Source: Acidobacteriota bacterium (GTDB taxonomy: Bacteria > Acidobacteriota > Terriglobia > Acidiferrales > 2-02-FULL-67-57). From it: a stretch of DNA of 19,628 bases. The notes beneath the pieces were generated by a model, which did not search any database, was not told the origin of the DNA, and worked only from the letters and a program-made list of their open reading frames with translations. The stretch is taken from positions 1 to 19,628 of the forward strand of contig JACPRL010000009.1 of the NCBI GenBank assembly GCA_016189965.1, given 5' to 3'. Shown piece by piece: positions 1 to 5,950 of this stretch (positions are counted from its first letter, which is position 1; every line of letters begins with the position of its first letter). Position numbers and translations under genes: made by a program.

Positions 1-257
1 CACTACGCGCTAATGCGCGAATGACGTTGCGTTCAACACCGTCCTCAAACTACTGCCACAGGTCGGCAAGGCTTGTGCTGAGTATCAAGACCGCGTATTC
101 CGCAACCTGGCACCAGGCACCAAGCACCAGTCACCATCCACCAGTTACGTTTTTATCAGCCAAAAAAAACATCCCGCCGAGCCCGGCTTGCCCTGAGCTT
201 GCCGAAGGGTGGCACCTGCCACCGAGGAACCAGCAGCTATCCCTCTACCCAGCGCTG

Positions 258-386
258 TCATCCTGAGCGAAGTCCCGCCCTTTACCCCTGATGGCTGCCG
301 CTAACGTCGCCGACGGTTGCCGCCCGGCCGGGTTGCTGAGCACCCACGCGCTCTGGGAAAGGGCGGGACGGAGTCGAAGGATCTGC
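258..386. repeat. Composite inverted-repeat element (TCATCCTGAGCGAAG ... GTCGAAGGATCTGC)
   Basis: The outer parts, TCATCCTGAGCGAAG at 258-272 and GGAGTCGAAGGATCTGC at 370-386, look like the two halves of a short dispersed motif common between genes in bacterial genomes. Between them lies a perfect 12-bp inverted repeat, GTCCCGCCCTTT at 272-283 and AAAGGGCGGGAC at 358-369, separated by 74 nt. The layout suggests a small non-autonomous palindromic element interrupting an older repeat. No transposase is encoded nearby. The repeat is seen directly; mobility is inference. Confidence 0.5.
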
Positions 387-411
387 TTTTCGTCCTGCCC
401 TGAAACTTCCC

Positions 412-457
412 CACACCTTCACACGCCGAGCCCGGCGGCACCGGCCGCCGGGAAGCC
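412..457 (-). repeat. 46-bp hairpin repeat, copy A (3' of porin gene)
   Basis: On the minus strand this begins one base after the porin stop codon. It contains a hairpin with arms CCCGGCGGC and GCCGCCGGG around the loop CGGT, followed by CTCGGCGTG and GAAGGTGTG. A second copy lies on the plus strand at 10814-10859 and matches at 44 of 46 positions without gaps. No U-tract follows the stem, so a classical Rho-independent terminator is not supported. A REP-like mRNA 3'-end stabiliser is possible. Confidence 0.75.
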
Positions 458-458
458 G

Positions 459-1829
459 CTAGAACTTCACCGTGGTCTGGATGTAGCCGAAGTGGTGGGT
501 CTCCGGCCCGCGCGTCCTCGCCGCGAAACGTCCCGGCAAGAAAACCGAGTAGCCCGCGAGCAAGCTCACGTGGCGCTCGACGGGCACGCGCACCGTCAAA
601 TCCACTTCCTGGCCGAGGTCGCGTCCCGCCGCGCCCGTCGGGTCAAAGCCCAGCACGCGCCCGCCGGCATTCTTCCAGGGCCCACGTCGCGCCGCCAGCA
701 GGAAGCGGTGGTAGTCGGCCTCAAAGGTCACCTTCGGGTGCAGGCGCGCAGCCGCGGTCAACCGGAAGTCGTGCAGGTTGCGCAGCCCGGCCAGGTCGGC
801 GTAGCCGTAGTAGATATGGTTCGTGGGAAAGAGGTTGTTGAACTCGCGGGAACGCCCGTCGCTCGGATCATTGTCCCCGGTGGCGAAGTCGTACTCAAAC
901 CCCAGCCGCGGCTGCCAGCGCCCACCCCAGGCGTAGCCGCTGCTCGCGACCAACATTGCCGCCCGGTGAGAGTCGGGACCCCGCTCGCCGAACTGCCAGG
1001 CGTGCTCGACGCTGTAGCGCCAACCGGTCTTGGGCTGAAGGAAGTGGCGGAATCCGACCGTGAAGATGCGCACCGCCTGCGCCGGCCCGAGCGGCTGCTC
1101 CCCGACCGTCCGCAGCCCATCGCGGAGAAAGAAGCTGTAGACCTCCGTCCGGTGCGCCGCCTCCTTGGGCGCCCGCGTGACGTAAACGCCGTAGAGGTCC
1201 TGGTTGCCGGCGCGGTGCGGCGCCCCGCCGCGGCGCACCTCGACCAGCCGCCCCCAGAAGAAGTCGCCCGTCCACTCGCCGCGCTGGTAGCGCAGCCGCG
1301 CCGCATCGAACGAGCGCCCGACGTTGTCCCAGCCGAACGCCCCCACCAGCCGCTCCTCGCCGTAGATCAGCTCCTGGCGCCCGGCGCGTAGCTCCCACTG
1401 CTCGCTCCCGCCGGGTTTCCAGTCGAGATAGGCCTGATGGAGGTTCACGCCCAGGCTGTGCGGCACCTTGTCGCTCTCAGCCCCGAACAGCCACACGTCC
1501 TGCCCCTGCACGTAAACCGAAAGCTGCGGATGAAGCTGAAACCGCAGCCACGGGCGCACGCGCTGGCCCCAGAAGTGGTCGAAGTCGTCGCTGCGTAGGA
1601 AGTCGGCGTTGTCGCGGAACTCCGCCCGCCACCGCAGCTCCACGCCGAACTCGACCCGCTTGCTCTTCTCGGCGACAGGAGCCTCTTGCGCTTTCCCGTC
1701 CTTCTTTTCTTCTTTTTCTCCTGCGACCGCAGGAGAGCCGCTGGCCGTGAAAAAGAACAGCGCCACCGCCACTGCCCGGAGCCAGCACCGGCTACTGCCG
1801 TTCCAACTGTTCGCTTCCAAGCACCGCAC
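459..1829 (-). CDS. Outer-membrane porin, alginate-export family
   Basis: Predicted 456-residue beta-barrel protein. A hydrophobic stretch at residues 18-30 followed by AVAG near 34-37 looks like a Sec signal peptide and cleavage site. A charged linker rich in Lys and Glu (38-58) precedes a barrel with alternating aromatic and polar strands such as VELRWRAEFRDNADF and a C-terminal FGYIQTTVKF. The terminal Phe is typical of BamA-dependent porins. The family (Alginate_exp) covers passive channels for polysaccharide or other anionic solutes; the substrate here cannot be read. It is the last gene of the Rrf2/NnrS-like operon, 58 bp after the NnrS-like gene. The start is uncertain: the assigned codon is GTG, lies at the edge of an intergenic CACGAG-type repeat and has no clear ribosome-binding site. 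A hairpin repeat follows the stop directly. Confidence 0.85.
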   Translation of the reverse strand: MRCLEANSWNGSSRCWLRAVAVALFFFTASGSPAVAGEKEEKKDGKAQEAPVAEKSKRVEFGVELRWRAEFRDNADFLRSDDFDHFWGQRVRPWLRFQLHPQLSVYVQGQDVWLFGAESDKVPHSLGVNLHQAYLDWKPGGSEQWELRAGRQELIYGEERLVGAFGWDNVGRSFDAARLRYQRGEWTGDFFWGRLVEVRRGGAPHRAGNQDLYGVYVTRAPKEAAHRTEVYSFFLRDGLRTVGEQPLGPAQAVRIFTVGFRHFLQPKTGWRYSVEHAWQFGERGPDSHRAAMLVASSGYAWGGRWQPRLGFEYDFATGDNDPSDGRSREFNNLFPTNHIYYGYADLAGLRNLHDFRLTAAARLHPKVTFEADYHRFLLAARRGPWKNAGGRVLGFDPTGAAGRDLGQEVDLTVRVPVERHVSLLAGYSVFLPGRFAARTRGPETHHFGYIQTTVKF

Positions 1830-1882
1830 GAGTCACGAGTTACCAGCTTGCCCTGAGCGCAGTTGAAGGGTCACGAGTCACC
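1827..1882. repeat. Short direct repeats between NnrS-like and porin genes
   Basis: CACGAGTCACGAGTTACC at 1827-1844 and GTCACGAGTCACC at 1870-1882 flank a copy of GCTTGCCCTGAGC...GAAGGGT (1846-1871). That same motif occurs at 186-210 in the same orientation. These simple intergenic repeats fill almost the whole gap between the two operon genes and reach into the proposed GTG start of the porin gene. Confidence 0.55.
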
Positions 1883-1887
1883 GATTC

Positions 1888-3663
1888 TCAGGACGCCATC
1901 TTGCTCTCGTCGGCCGAGGCGGCCGCGGGCGTGGCGCCGCCGAGCGTTTGGCGCAGGTGCTCGACCACGCCGTCCACCTCGACACCGTGAATCCGCGCCG
2001 CCTGCTCCAGCGTGACGAAGTAGGGAATGTGCACCGCCGTCCGCACGTGGCGCAGGCCGGCCCGCGCCAGCTCCTCCCGCGCCTGGGGGAAGTTGTCGAG
2101 CAGCCAGCGGACGTGCGTCCGCGGGCTGATCTGCTCGGGTGTGAAGAGCACATTCTGCCGCGCGGCAAAGGTCTTGGCGATGGCCACGCCGAACAGCGCC
2201 AGCGCTGTCAGCTCCATCACGCCTGATGTGCCCATCACCAGATAGGCCCAGCGCTCCCCGGTCGCCGTGGCGAGCTGGAAGACCACGCGGGTCGTGTTGC
2301 CCACCGCCAGCAGCCAGAAGCTGGCCTGCATCCAGCTCGGCCGCCACAGGTCAACGCCGGCAAACAACGGCAGCAGCCGGTAGCCCAGCCCCACCATCAT
2401 GGTGGTGATGAAGCCGACCGTGACCGCGTGCCGCCAGGCGCCGGTATAGATGTGCGCTGGCGCGGCGCCAGTCATAATCGTGTAAACATCTCCACCCAGC
2501 ACCATCGTCGTGGCGATGACGAACCAGCCGTAGGCCAGCCGGACGAACCAGGGAAACGAGGCGTCCACCCCGCGAGCTTTCACCTCGCCGGCCGAGGGTT
2601 CGAGGATGCGCAACGCGAGGACGTAGAGCGCCATCCCGGCGAACATCAACATGCCCGCTGCCAGCCCGCCGCCGAACAGCCGCGCCGCCAGGCCGACGTT
2701 GTAGAGCAGGAACGCCGGCAGCAGCAGGCGCTCCCGCGTCGGCCGCAGCCCCAGGAAGATGGGCAGCAGCCGTAGGGAATAGCCCAGGATCATGTTGATG
2801 ATGAAGCCGAACACCGCCAGGTGGAGGAAGCGGCTGTTGGCGGGATCGGCGATGACTGTCCCGTGCTCGCGCCACAGCGGCACCACCAGCGCCAGGTTCA
2901 GCGCCGCCAGCGCCAGGAACGAGGTTAAGCTTGCCCCCACAAACCAGCGAAAGCCCCGCGCCGGCGCAACCCCGCGGGCGAGCAAGCGCCCGGCGTCGCC
3001 GACGAACAGCCCCACCGCGGCCAGCTCCGCCACCGCCGACGCCAGCACCAGCCAGCCGAACAGCGGCTCGGCTGCCAGCGGCTGTGCCACCGCCCGCAGC
3101 AGGATGCCGGTGAGCATCAAGCCGAAGGCGATCCACGCCGGCGCCAGGCTGCGCAGGCGGCTGTTCAGAATTTTCGGAAGGCTGAAGTAGGCCACCGCCA
3201 TGATGAACAGTCCCACCCAGCCGTAGAGTTGCGCGTGGCCGTGGGCCTGCGTGCCGGCGTAGTTGGGCGCGTCGAAGGAGCGATTGAGCGCGATGGTTGC
3301 CAGGATGTGCGCCCCCCAGGCGGTGCCGAAGGTCAGCGTGATGCCGATGGCGGCGCGGATGTAGCTCTTGTAGAGCCGCGACAGCTTCTTCTCGAACTCG
3401 AGCGCCGGCGTGACCGTTTCCACCTGCCCGCCGGCGGCCGCCCGCTCGAGCTCCGCCGTCAGGCAGCAGAGGTCCACCCGATGAGCCGCGGCAAAGAATT
3501 CCAGCGGCTCATCCGGTCCCAACTCGCCCCCGCAGCCGCCCATGCCGTGCCGGGCAAAGACGGCACGGCAGGCGGGATAGCGGGCGTTGATCTCCCGCAC
3601 CGTCATCTCCGGCCGGATGCGGCGCTCGTCCATCTTCGGGTTCACTACTTCTAGGGTCTTCAT
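1888..3663 (-). CDS. NnrS-like polytopic membrane protein with ScdA/DUF1858-like domains at both ends
   Basis: 591 residues. The ATG at 3663 was chosen because GGAGGA lies 6-7 nt upstream and it overlaps the stop of the preceding gene (ATGA). Residues 15-75 resemble the DUF1858/ScdA N-terminal fold, with MTVREINARYP and a Cys-containing GMGGCGGELGP loop, plus C66/C67. About 12 hydrophobic spans follow (105-500), with likely heme or metal histidines in AHGHAQLYGW (H141, H143), FLHLAVFGFI (H281) and RHAVTVGFI (H412); the last two sit in a repeated H...GFI...G..LRLLP pattern typical of NnrS-like proteins. Residues 512-575 form a second DUF1858-like helical domain without cysteines. NnrS family members are heme- and copper-containing membrane proteins of nitrosative-stress responses, and ScdA/RIC proteins repair damaged Fe-S centres. 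A role in NO tolerance, supported by the Rrf2 neighbour, is inference. Confidence 0.8.
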   Translation of the reverse strand: MKTLEVVNPKMDERRIRPEMTVREINARYPACRAVFARHGMGGCGGELGPDEPLEFFAAAHRVDLCCLTAELERAAAGGQVETVTPALEFEKKLSRLYKSYIRAAIGITLTFGTAWGAHILATIALNRSFDAPNYAGTQAHGHAQLYGWVGLFIMAVAYFSLPKILNSRLRSLAPAWIAFGLMLTGILLRAVAQPLAAEPLFGWLVLASAVAELAAVGLFVGDAGRLLARGVAPARGFRWFVGASLTSFLALAALNLALVVPLWREHGTVIADPANSRFLHLAVFGFIINMILGYSLRLLPIFLGLRPTRERLLLPAFLLYNVGLAARLFGGGLAAGMLMFAGMALYVLALRILEPSAGEVKARGVDASFPWFVRLAYGWFVIATTMVLGGDVYTIMTGAAPAHIYTGAWRHAVTVGFITTMMVGLGYRLLPLFAGVDLWRPSWMQASFWLLAVGNTTRVVFQLATATGERWAYLVMGTSGVMELTALALFGVAIAKTFAARQNVLFTPEQISPRTHVRWLLDNFPQAREELARAGLRHVRTAVHIPYFVTLEQAARIHGVEVDGVVEHLRQTLGGATPAAASADESKMAS

Positions 3664-3848
3664 GGCTTCCTCCGCGTGCGTGTGGTGTCGCAGTCGCGCA
3701 TCGGGATGGCCAGGTCGCCTTCGAACGAGCTCATCCACTCCGCGCTTCTCGACGACCGCGCCCAGCGCCGCAGCCGGTAGACCCCGTAGGCCGCCGCCCC
3801 CAGCAACACGAGCAGCGCCCCGCCCAGCACACCGAGCAAGAGTTTCAT
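3660..3848 (-). CDS. Small single-span membrane protein (62 aa)
   Basis: Unrecognised family. One transmembrane helix (residues 3-24, LLLGVLGGALLVLLGAAAYG) is followed by a basic RLRRWARSSR stretch, which suggests N-out/C-in topology, and a polar cytoplasmic tail. GAGGAGGGGG lies just upstream of the ATG, so translation is well supported. The TGA overlaps the ATG of the NnrS-like gene by four bases, indicating translational coupling and perhaps complex formation. It follows the rrf2-type gene by 66 bp. It could be a small accessory subunit of the NnrS-like protein, by analogy with small subunits of heme-copper oxidases. That is inference; no motif proves it. Confidence 0.7.
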   Translation of the reverse strand: MKLLLGVLGGALLVLLGAAAYGVYRLRRWARSSRSAEWMSSFEGDLAIPMRDCDTTRTRRKP

Positions 3849-3914
3849 CGCCCCCTCCTCATTTGTCGCGTCTCCTTTTCTGACTAGATAGTAAGAAATT
3901 GGGGCAAAAATTTT

Positions 3915-4343
3915 TCAGCGCTTCGTCCGCCGCTTCTTCCCCTCTGCACGCGCCAGCTCGGCCAGCGTCACCTTCTCGGAATAGCCCAGGATCTCCTCCC
4001 GCACCCGCTTCCACATCGGGTGCAGTGGGCAGGGAGCTTCCTCGTTGCACTGCGGCAGGCCCAGTACGCACTGCCGCCAGCCGTCCAAGCCGTCAATCGC
4101 GGCGACAATCTCCTGCAGGCGAATCTCGCTGGCCGGCCGAGCCAACTGGAACCCGCCCCCGGGGCCCTTGCGCGACAGCAGCAGGCCGGCTCGCGCCAAC
4201 TGGTAGAAAATCCGGGACAGGAATGGCCCGGCCAGGCCTTCCCGGCGTGCCACTTCCTCCACCGGCACCAGCCGCCCCCGGGGCTGCCGGGCCAGGTCGG
4301 CCAGTGCCCGGATGGCGTATTCGCAGGGTCGGGAGAAGAGCAT
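3915..4343 (-). CDS. Rrf2-family Fe-S transcriptional regulator (NsrR/IscR-like)
   Basis: 142 residues, the usual Rrf2 length. The start is the ATG at 4343 (MLFSRPCEYAIRAL), preceded by GAGGG; an in-frame TTG four codons earlier is less likely. The N-terminal winged helix includes VPVEEVARREGLAGPFLSRI and the wing SRKGPGGGFQLARP, both typical of Rrf2. Three cysteines, C92, C99 and C105 (C-x6-C-x5-C), match the cluster-binding position of NsrR, IscR and RsrR. It is the first gene of the operon that contains the NnrS-like protein and is divergent from the ferritin/perR pair. Context favours an NO- or redox-sensing NsrR-like role, probably autoregulatory through the intergenic region. The exact subfamily cannot be fixed from this sequence alone. 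Confidence 0.9.
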   Translation of the reverse strand: MLFSRPCEYAIRALADLARQPRGRLVPVEEVARREGLAGPFLSRIFYQLARAGLLLSRKGPGGGFQLARPASEIRLQEIVAAIDGLDGWRQCVLGLPQCNEEAPCPLHPMWKRVREEILGYSEKVTLAELARAEGKKRRTKR

Positions 4344-4490
4344 CGGCACCCTCAATCACGAATAAACTACTGTTTTATCCGAAATTGTCAAGCACATTTT
4401 TTTCTCCGCCGCCGGGGCCCCGCAGCCAGCCGCCCGGGAGTTGACAAGCTGAGTATGTTTAGAATAAGTTCAAACTGAAGCGCAGCCCCA
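4344..4490. promoter_or_regulatory. Divergent promoter/operator region between rrf2-type and ferritin genes
   Basis: Part of it is AT-rich, against a GC-rich background. On the minus strand TTGACA (4391-4386) could be the -35 of the rrf2 operon; -10 candidates 16-19 bp downstream are weak (TAGTTT, TTTATT). That area contains ATAAA-N7-TTTAT, an imperfect palindrome on the minus strand at about 4378-4362 that could be an Rrf2 operator. On the plus strand TTGACA lies at 4441-4446; TAGAAT at 4460-4465 is -10-like but only 13 bp away, so this promoter is not textbook. TTAGAAT-A-AGTTCAA at 4459-4473 resembles a PerR 7-1-7 box at 10 of 14 positions. Both operator calls are inference. Confidence 0.4.
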
Positions 4491-4502
4491 GGAGGAATAC
4501 CG

Positions 4503-4973
4503 ATGCTGAAGGGACAAGAGATCGTCAAGAACCGCAAGGAGATCATCGAGGCGCTCAACCGGGCCGCCGCCGCCGAGCTCCAAGCCGCCTACCGCTACCT
4601 CTACCTCTCCCATTACGCCACCGGTATGCACGGCCGCGAAGTGGCGGAGAACTTCGAGGAAATGGCCAAGTCGGAGTGGGAGCACGTCAGCACCTTCCTC
4701 AAGCGCATCATCCAACTGGGCGGCACGCCCTTCCAGAAGCTGGCCGAGGCGGAAAAGCTCAGCTACGCGAAGTTCATCCCCCCGCCCAAGGACGCCACCG
4801 ACTGGGAGCGCATGCTGAAGGACAGCATCAAGGGCGAGCAGGAGGCCATCGAGTTCTACAGCGACCTCTACGAGCGCATCGAATCCACCGACCCCGTCAC
4901 CGCCCACATCGTGCGCGAAGCGCTCGAAGACGAGGTCGAAGACGAACACGAGCTGGCCAACCTGCTCGAGTAA
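4503..4973 (+). CDS. Ferritin-like diiron protein (bacterioferritin/Dps-like)
   Basis: 156 residues forming a four-helix bundle. Diiron ligands are visible in the standard order: E25 in helix A (AAELQAAYR), E58-x-x-H61 in helix B (SEWEH), E112 in helix C (GEQEAIEFY) and E146-x-x-H149 in helix D (EDEHELANLL). No cysteines are present, so it is not a rubrerythrin with a rubredoxin domain, nor the Cys-pair type of Dps-like protein. GGAGGA at 4491-4496 with a 6-nt spacing supports the ATG. The product probably stores or detoxifies iron while consuming peroxide. It is followed after 10 bp by a PerR-type gene, so iron storage and peroxide sensing form one unit. Whether it assembles as a 12-mer or 24-mer cannot be told. 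Confidence 0.88.
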   Translation: MLKGQEIVKNRKEIIEALNRAAAAELQAAYRYLYLSHYATGMHGREVAENFEEMAKSEWEHVSTFLKRIIQLGGTPFQKLAEAEKLSYAKFIPPPKDATDWERMLKDSIKGEQEAIEFYSDLYERIESTDPVTAHIVREALEDEVEDEHELANLLE

Positions 4974-4983
4974 GCGAGGTGGC

Positions 4984-5385
4984 GTGAGCCCTACGCAGGT
5001 CCGGCGTACCCGCCAGCGGCAACTGGTGCTCGAGGCCGTGCTGGCCTCCGACGACCACCCCACCGCCGCCCAAGTCTACCAGCGCGTCCGCCGCCGCTAC
5101 CCCGCCATCGCCTACGCCACCATCTACAACGCTCTGCGCTGGTGGGTCGGCCAGGGCGTGTTGCGCGAGTTCACCTTCGGGGACGCCGCCGCCCGCTACG
5201 ACCGAAACCGCGACCGCCACGACCACGCCATCTGCACCCGCTGCGGCCGCCTCCTCGACGTCACCGTGCGCCTGCCGCGGAAAATCTTCGACGACGTCCG
5301 CCGCCGCACCGGGCTCGAAATCGCCACCCACCACGTGCAGTTCCTCGGCCTCTGCCCCGACTGCGCCCCCCGCCCCCGCAACTAG
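4984..5385 (+). CDS. perR: PerR-type Fur-family peroxide/metal regulator
   Basis: 133 residues from a GTG start, 10 bp after the ferritin-like gene, with GAGGTGG just upstream. The winged helix includes HPTAAQVYQRVRRRYP and AYATIYNALRWW. All five regulatory-metal ligands known from Bacillus PerR are present at a constant offset of 12: H25, D73, H79, H81 and D92. The structural zinc cysteines C84, C87, C124 and C127 (CTRC and CPDC) are also present. Asp at D92, where Fur usually has Glu, is the residue associated with PerR behaviour. This supports an H2O2-sensing repressor, probably controlling its own operon. Zinc- or iron-sensing (Zur/Fur) is less likely but not excluded. The stop codon lies inside the start of an intergenic palindromic element. 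Confidence 0.88.
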   Translation: MSPTQVRRTRQRQLVLEAVLASDDHPTAAQVYQRVRRRYPAIAYATIYNALRWWVGQGVLREFTFGDAAARYDRNRDRHDHAICTRCGRLLDVTVRLPRKIFDDVRRRTGLEIATHHVQFLGLCPDCAPRPRN

Positions 5386-5462
5386 CCACAGAGTCACAGA
5401 GGCACAGAGAAACATTGGATTCAAGAACAGAACCTACTTTCTTTGTGCCCCTTGTGCCTAGT
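5381..5462. repeat. 82-bp imperfect palindromic element (ACTAGCCACAGAG family)
   Basis: The left arm at 5381-5412 (ACTAGCCACAGAG...AGAGAAA) is mirrored by the reverse complement of 5438-5462 (ACTAGGCACAAGG...AAAGAAA), with a 7-nt deletion in the right arm. A homologous left arm occurs at 14841-14872, matching at 26 of 32 positions, and the following GGATT...GAACC stretch is also similar. The perR stop codon (5383-5385) lies within the first bases. This is a member of a widespread type of dispersed GCCACAGAG/CACAGAGAAA repeat. Confidence 0.65.
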
Positions 5463-5488
5463 CCCCGCCGCTAACCCAACAGGTCCAG

Positions 5489-5763
5489 CCCAGTGGCTCC
5501 CGCCACTGGGGCGCCCACCTCTCGTCCTGCCTGCGATCCGCGAACGAACTGGAAAACTCCCACCTGCCCTGTCTGCCGCCTGCCAGGGCTGTCCGCCGAC
5601 AACACCCCTGGTCGAAGCGCGATCTCGAACGGCCGGGCTGGAGCCCGGCCCTTCCGAATCGAGAAGCTCAGCGGCTAAAGCCGGGGGAAAGGCCGCTTCT
5701 ATGTCGGGCCTGAAGGGCTGACCCGCCTGGAAGGTCTTGGCAGGGCGGGGTTTCAACCCCGCC
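5489..5763. repeat. Cluster of small perfect hairpins in convergent intergenic gap
   Basis: The gap between perR and the SpoIIE-type gene (5386-5950) has no supported gene. It contains four perfect palindromes: CCCAGTGGC-TCCC-GCCACTGGG (5489-5510), GGCCGGGCT-GG-AGCCCGGCC (5631-5650), CGGCT-AA-AGCCG (5672-5683) and GGCGGGGTT-TC-AACCCCGCC (5744-5763). Two further ones belong to the module at 5873-5935. Most have a 2-nt centre, and several share a CT-NN-AG core with different arms. None is followed by a U-tract in either direction, so they look like REP/hairpin repeats, although they could also help end the two converging transcripts. Stretches between them (about 5511-5630 and 5764-5872) hold nothing recognisable. 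Confidence 0.7.
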
Positions 5764-5872
5764 AATAGCCCCGAGCACCTTGCACAGGGTTCCGTCAGCA
5801 GGCCGCCTTGGCAGCCAGCAGACCGGGTGGGTGGGCACCACCAACACACGGCGCATTTAAGAAGCCGGACGT

Positions 5873-5935
5873 GGAACCCTGAAGGGTTCCCCTACATCGC
5901 AGGCCTCTCGCCGTAGCGGAAGGCTTCAGCCTTCC
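5873..5935 (+). repeat. Two-hairpin module, copy 1
   Basis: GGAACCCTGAAGGGTTCC (5873-5890) and GGAAGGCTTCAGCCTTCC (5918-5935) are perfect palindromes with 2-nt centres. They are separated by 27 nt that begin CCTACATC and end GTAGC. The same pair, with a similar spacer, occurs in opposite orientation at 14957-15020. The right hairpin ends 15 nt from the 3' end of the convergent phosphatase gene. Confidence 0.8.
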
Positions 5936-5950
5936 CCTCAAACTTTGTGG

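Larger units (their letters stand above)
1..458. other. Gene-free left flank with dispersed repeats
   Basis: I can support no gene here. Bases 1-24 read HYALMRE then a stop, which could be the 3' end of a gene from the left but is too short to assign. Another frame, from 14 to a stop near 196, looks coding-like at first (it contains NDVAFNTVLKLLPQVGKACA) but follows a stop at 11-13 and runs into low-complexity CACCAG-rich sequence, so it may be a gene remnant. The rest holds repeat pieces: CACCAG-type simple repeat at about 105-147, the GCTTGCCCTGAGC...GAAGGGT motif at 186-210, a 13-nt fragment at 175-187 matching part of the 46-bp hairpin repeat at 412-457, and the composite element at 258-386. 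Long frames on the plus strand from 291 onward are GC-driven shadows of the porin gene. Confidence 0.6.

Noticed and set aside
412..457. Rho-independent terminator after the porin
   Set aside because: The hairpin is stable but no run of U follows it, and the same sequence recurs elsewhere as a dispersed repeat.
291..1391. Long plus-strand open frame opposite the porin gene
   Set aside because: It shares its span with a convincing porin on the minus strand, has low-complexity Arg/Val/Ala-rich composition typical of antisense GC-rich frames, and has no ribosome-binding site.
5489..5935. CRISPR array in the convergent gap
   Set aside because: The repeated units are different palindromes with irregular spacing; there is no constant repeat with unique spacers and no cas gene.
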